A stretch of 38,389 bases of DNA from Bdellovibrio sp. (GTDB lineage Bacteria > Myxococcota > SpSt-1050). The notes under the pieces were generated by a model. The model was not told the DNA's origin, did no database searches, and saw nothing but the letters and a program-made list of their open reading frames with translations. The first letter of the stretch is position 1. Each line of letters starts with the position of its first letter. The position numbers and the translations under genes are program-made. The stretch lies in contig DYEF01000015.1 of the NCBI GenBank assembly GCA_020725805.1, positions 1-38,389 on the forward strand, given 5' to 3'. Positions 36,184-38,389 of this stretch are shown here, piece by piece.

Positions 36184-36684
36184 TTATCTTTTCTTCAGTC
36201 TGAAACTCATCAGAAATGCAGGGATGGTAGAGTATCTGAAGAATGCCAGCGGGCGGGAGATAAGTCTGCCGGATTCCTTCTCGACAATCGTCCCGAAACA
36301 GGTGGTATGAGAGACCGGCAGATTCCATGGCTTGATGTTTACCTTTTCGCCTATGTAGATATATCCTTTTCCGTTTACCTCGAATTCGAATCTGTATCTG
36401 ATCTTGAATTCGGTAAAATATCTCAACTCGAGAGTCCCCTTTACTTCTGTATTTTCGCAGAGTCCTCCAACGGTGACAGAACCATAAAGGTGATTTGTAA
36501 GGAAGTTCCCGTTCTTGGGATTTATCCAGTCGGCCAGATTGTCGGTACCCCAGACCACACTGAACTCAAACGGAAATTCCCCTTCAGGTCCGCAGCCTTT
36601 CTCAAATCTGTGGGTTCCGCTCATTACCTCTTTCATCTCGAAACCCAGATTTTTTTCTGCCAGAATCTTCAGTAAATTCAGCAT
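36184..36684 (-). CDS. Unrecognised beta-rich 166-residue protein
   Basis: A predicted cytosolic protein with no signal peptide or membrane segment. It is rich in beta-type segments: PFEFSVVWGTDNL, LYGSVTVGGLC, GTLELRYFTEFKIRYRFEF, KGYIYIGEKVNIKPWN and LPVSHTTCFGTIV. From memory these resemble short beta domains that accompany GMC/cholesterol-oxidase-type and short-chain oxidoreductase proteins, but the resemblance is weak and no family is claimed. It starts 7 bp after the SDR gene stop, in the TetR-SDR operon, so a role linked to that oxidoreductase is reasonable inference. The other minus-strand frame at 36005-36328 overlaps it and is treated as a shadow. Confidence 0.65.
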   Translation of the reverse strand: MLNLLKILAEKNLGFEMKEVMSGTHRFEKGCGPEGEFPFEFSVVWGTDNLADWINPKNGNFLTNHLYGSVTVGGLCENTEVKGTLELRYFTEFKIRYRFEFEVNGKGYIYIGEKVNIKPWNLPVSHTTCFGTIVEKESGRLISRPLAFFRYSTIPAFLMSFRLKKR

Positions 36685-36691
36685 ATTCTCC

Positions 36692-37498
36692 TCACTTTCT
36701 CTTGGTTAGAAAAAAGGCCGAAGTCGTGGCAACCACATCCTGTGCAAAGGGGATAAACTGCGAGTAGAAGCCGACATCGTTAAGGAGAGATACCTTTTCG
36801 ACCTTTTTCTCTCTCTTGATGGCCTTGAGAATTATTTTTGCCACTGTTTCAGGTTTCATCGAATAATACGGGACGAGTTTCATTGAAAGCTTTGCACCCC
36901 ATGTCTCTCCTTCAATCTCCTTATAGAAAGGAGTATTTACCATAAAGGGATATACCGTTGTCACCCTGATTCCGTATTTTCTGAGTTCGTAGTGCAGAAT
37001 CTCGGAGAAGACACCAAGGGCTGCTTTGACGCTTGCGTATGCTCCCCATCCGGGAAGTTTGAAGAACGCCTGACCCGATGAGACATTTACTATATGCCCC
37101 CTGCCGGCTGATTTCATCGAATCCAGAAAGGCGTAAGTATGGTATATCGGTCCCAGAAGATTCACGTTTATCAGCTTCTTCCAGATATCGAGCGGTGTAT
37201 CGACAAGGTCGTTCGAATATCCGATTCCGGCATTGTTTACGAGGACATCCAGATTTCCTTCGGACAGAATGGAACTGGCAACTGATTTTACCGATTTTTC
37301 GTCAGAAATGTCATAGACAAAGTACTTTGCCTTTATACCTTTTTGCAGGACTTCTCCGGTGACCTTTTTCAGCGAATCTTCATTGATATCGGCAAGGTAT
37401 AAAACCACCTTTTCATCTGCAAGAAGTTCACAGAGAGATTTTCCAATGCCGCTGGCAGCACCTGTTACAAGGACTCTTTTTGATTCGAGTTTCTTCAT
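36692..37498 (-). CDS. Short-chain dehydrogenase/reductase
   Basis: A 268-residue classical SDR, NAD(P)-dependent. The Rossmann motif TGAASGIG is at 12-19 and an acidic Asp37 after the second strand (LADINE) suggests NAD preference. The central NNAG is at 88-91, and the catalytic Asn113, Ser140/141, Tyr154 and Lys158 (YASVK) are all present. The C-terminal part (MVNTPFYKEI...) is variable and defines substrate; the length and hydrophobic C-terminus are like SDRs acting on lipids or sterols, which is inference only. It follows the TetR gene by 3 bp and precedes the unrecognised gene by 7 bp, so the three are one operon. Confidence 0.92.
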   Translation of the reverse strand: MKKLESKRVLVTGAASGIGKSLCELLADEKVVLYLADINEDSLKKVTGEVLQKGIKAKYFVYDISDEKSVKSVASSILSEGNLDVLVNNAGIGYSNDLVDTPLDIWKKLINVNLLGPIYHTYAFLDSMKSAGRGHIVNVSSGQAFFKLPGWGAYASVKAALGVFSEILHYELRKYGIRVTTVYPFMVNTPFYKEIEGETWGAKLSMKLVPYYSMKPETVAKIILKAIKREKKVEKVSLLNDVGFYSQFIPFAQDVVATTSAFFLTKRK

Positions 37499-37501
37499 CT
37501 T

Positions 37502-38149
37502 TTACTCCTTTCTGATAGTACCTGTATTTCCCGCCAGACCAAAAAATGCAAAATCCACGACCTCGTTTATTATTCTGTCTACGTCCTTCTCGTCGATTAG
37601 TTCCGCGAGCCACATGTTCAGAAAAGAGAAACCGAGTCCAACAACTGATTTCGAGACGATGTCTGAATCGCACCTGCGGGCAAACCCCTTTTCGATAGCG
37701 TAATCCAGATAATACTTTGCAAGCTGTGCAAATTTCATCTGAAATTCATAAATCTTACGTTCGAGTTCCCTGTCGACACTAACGGCTTCCTTGATGAAAA
37801 TAGTAACCAGTTCCCTGTTTTCGATAACCGTCTTAATCATCCGCCTGATAGCCCTTACGGAGGCATCCCTGTATTCCTGACTGTTTTTGGGAAGTTCACT
37901 GCTCATATCGGAGAAGGAGAGCAGAAGCTTCTCTGTCAGCTCATTGAGCAGGTTTTCGAAGATATCGCGTTTGTCAATGAAATTTCTGTAAAATGTACCC
38001 TGACCGACCCCGGCGCTCTTTACTATCTCAGAGACAATGGTGTTGTGATAACCTTTCTCTGCAAAGATCTTTTTTGCAGCCTTAAGCAGTCTTTCCTTCG
38101 TGAGGTTCTTCTTCTCGAGGTTTTTGATTTTTCTGAGTTCCGAAATCAT
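37502..38149 (-). CDS. TetR/AcrR-family regulator
   Basis: A 215-residue regulator, first gene of the TetR-SDR-166aa operon. The DNA-binding part (about 18-65) has AKKIFAEKGYHNTIVSEIVKSAGVGQGTFYRNFIDKRDIF, with helix-turn-helix residues normal for the family. The ligand domain is ordinary in length and unspecific. Being the first gene in front of an oxidoreductase fits repression of the operon until a substrate-like ligand appears, but this is inference. The start has an AGGGA site upstream. A promoter with TTGACA-N17-TATACA is 20 bp upstream. The regulator is not closely similar to the one at 24544. Confidence 0.88.
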   Translation of the reverse strand: MISELRKIKNLEKKNLTKERLLKAAKKIFAEKGYHNTIVSEIVKSAGVGQGTFYRNFIDKRDIFENLLNELTEKLLLSFSDMSSELPKNSQEYRDASVRAIRRMIKTVIENRELVTIFIKEAVSVDRELERKIYEFQMKFAQLAKYYLDYAIEKGFARRCDSDIVSKSVVGLGFSFLNMWLAELIDEKDVDRIINEVVDFAFFGLAGNTGTIRKE

Positions 38150-38169
38150 ATCTTTATCCCTGAAATCAT

Positions 38170-38198
38170 TGTATACACGAAACGGACGGACTTGTCAA
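38170..38198 (-). promoter_or_regulatory. Sigma-70 promoter of the TetR-SDR operon
   Basis: Minus strand TTGACA (38193-38198), 17 bp, TATACA (38170-38175). The spacer holds a GTCC-GTCC direct repeat that could be a regulator site, but it lacks the clean palindrome of the other TetR operators. Confidence 0.6.
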
Positions 38199-38215
38199 TC
38201 TCATTTTTAAACTTT

Positions 38216-38389
38216 TTTCTGCCCGGCACCCGGATTTGTCCAACCGCATATTTTTTAGGCAGAAAGAAATTTTTAGAAATTTTTATACCTGTATTTATGA
38301 AAGGTGGGTTGTCCTCCATATTTTTTTGTGGTCAAATGCCACATTCATTTATTAGAGGTCAACGATGGTCGTTGCCTCATTTATTAACA
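38216..38389. other. Right-edge intergenic region with inverted repeats
   Basis: TTTCTGCC (38216-38223) and GGCAGAAA (38258-38265) can pair across a 34-nt loop. TGTGG/CCACA form a second short stem (38327-38343). GAGG-x-CAACGA and TCGTTGCCTC form a third hairpin (38355-38378) flanked by a 10-bp direct repeat, TCATTTATTA, at 38345-38354 and 38377-38386. No coding frame is seen. Confidence 0.4.

Noticed and set aside
36005-36328. Minus-strand 107-residue frame beyond the 166-residue gene
   Set aside because: It overlaps the supported 166-residue frame and has no ribosome binding site or recognisable domain.
38176-38192. Possible TetR operator in the TetR-SDR promoter
   Set aside because: Only a GTCC-GTCC direct repeat with about half of the positions symmetrical; no clean palindrome, so no operator is claimed.
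1-38389. tRNA genes, rRNA genes, CRISPR arrays, transposase genes
   Set aside because: None seen in the sequence. One stretch near 1695 resembles a T-loop but lies within a coding gene and has no matching arms.

Overview
The window looks like chromosomal DNA of an uncultured, moderately low-GC Gram-negative bacterium, most plausibly a deltaproteobacterial or Myxococcota-like lineage. That assignment is inference. It rests on five large predicted lipoproteins or exported proteins with Asp/Thr/Pro-rich linkers behind an N-terminal Cys, on IPT/TIG, Kelch, choice-of-anchor-D, VWA, LVIVD and FG-GAP domains, and on a GufA-type ZIP transporter. There is no rRNA, tRNA, CRISPR array or intact insertion sequence.

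Layout. (1) 1-760: an AT-rich edge with an NYN/PIN-type nuclease gene split by a one-base frameshift, preceded by a promoter and a hairpin that overlaps its ribosome binding site. (2) 765-6802, minus strand: a Kelch/IPT/Big_2 lipoprotein and a Tim44-like, zinc-ribbon, TerB-like membrane protein. (3) 6934-8864, minus strand: a radical SAM/SPASM enzyme overlapping a DusB-type tRNA-dihydrouridine synthase. (4) 9148-10236, plus strand: hisC, followed by an AT-rich tract with a diverged second copy of the hisC 3' end and an unannotated 46-codon gene (10525-10665). (5) 10679-17977, minus strand: a 2432-residue lipoprotein of sixteen Ig-like repeats, an FN3 domain and an FG-GAP propeller. (6) 18261-21830, plus strand: a four-gene operon of a PqqD-like protein, a glutamate-1-semialdehyde-aminomutase-like PLP enzyme, a double-hotdog MaoC-like protein and a membrane-anchored SGNH hydrolase. 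(7) 21870-25178, minus strand: an exported glycosidase-like protein and a TetR regulator whose promoters carry matching 17-bp palindromes. (8) 25283-31048, minus strand: MEMO-AMMECR1 fusion, choice-of-anchor-D/VWA lipoprotein and ZIP transporter. (9) 31130-36029, minus strand: a lipoprotein ending in LVIVD repeats. (10) 36184-38198, minus strand: TetR, SDR and an unrecognised 166-residue protein.

Most likely new biology: the 46-residue peptide has the look of a RiPP precursor (a basic leader with a Trp and a Lys-Pro pair, then a short Cys/Gly core). It lies between a radical SAM/SPASM gene and a PqqD-like gene, which are the two commonest RiPP partners. The PqqD operon has an unusual enzyme set, so a peptide or lipid modification pathway is possible, but nothing here proves that these parts act together. 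The second notable signal is a small TetR regulon readable directly from DNA: two near-identical palindromes, each built into a TTGACA-N17 promoter.
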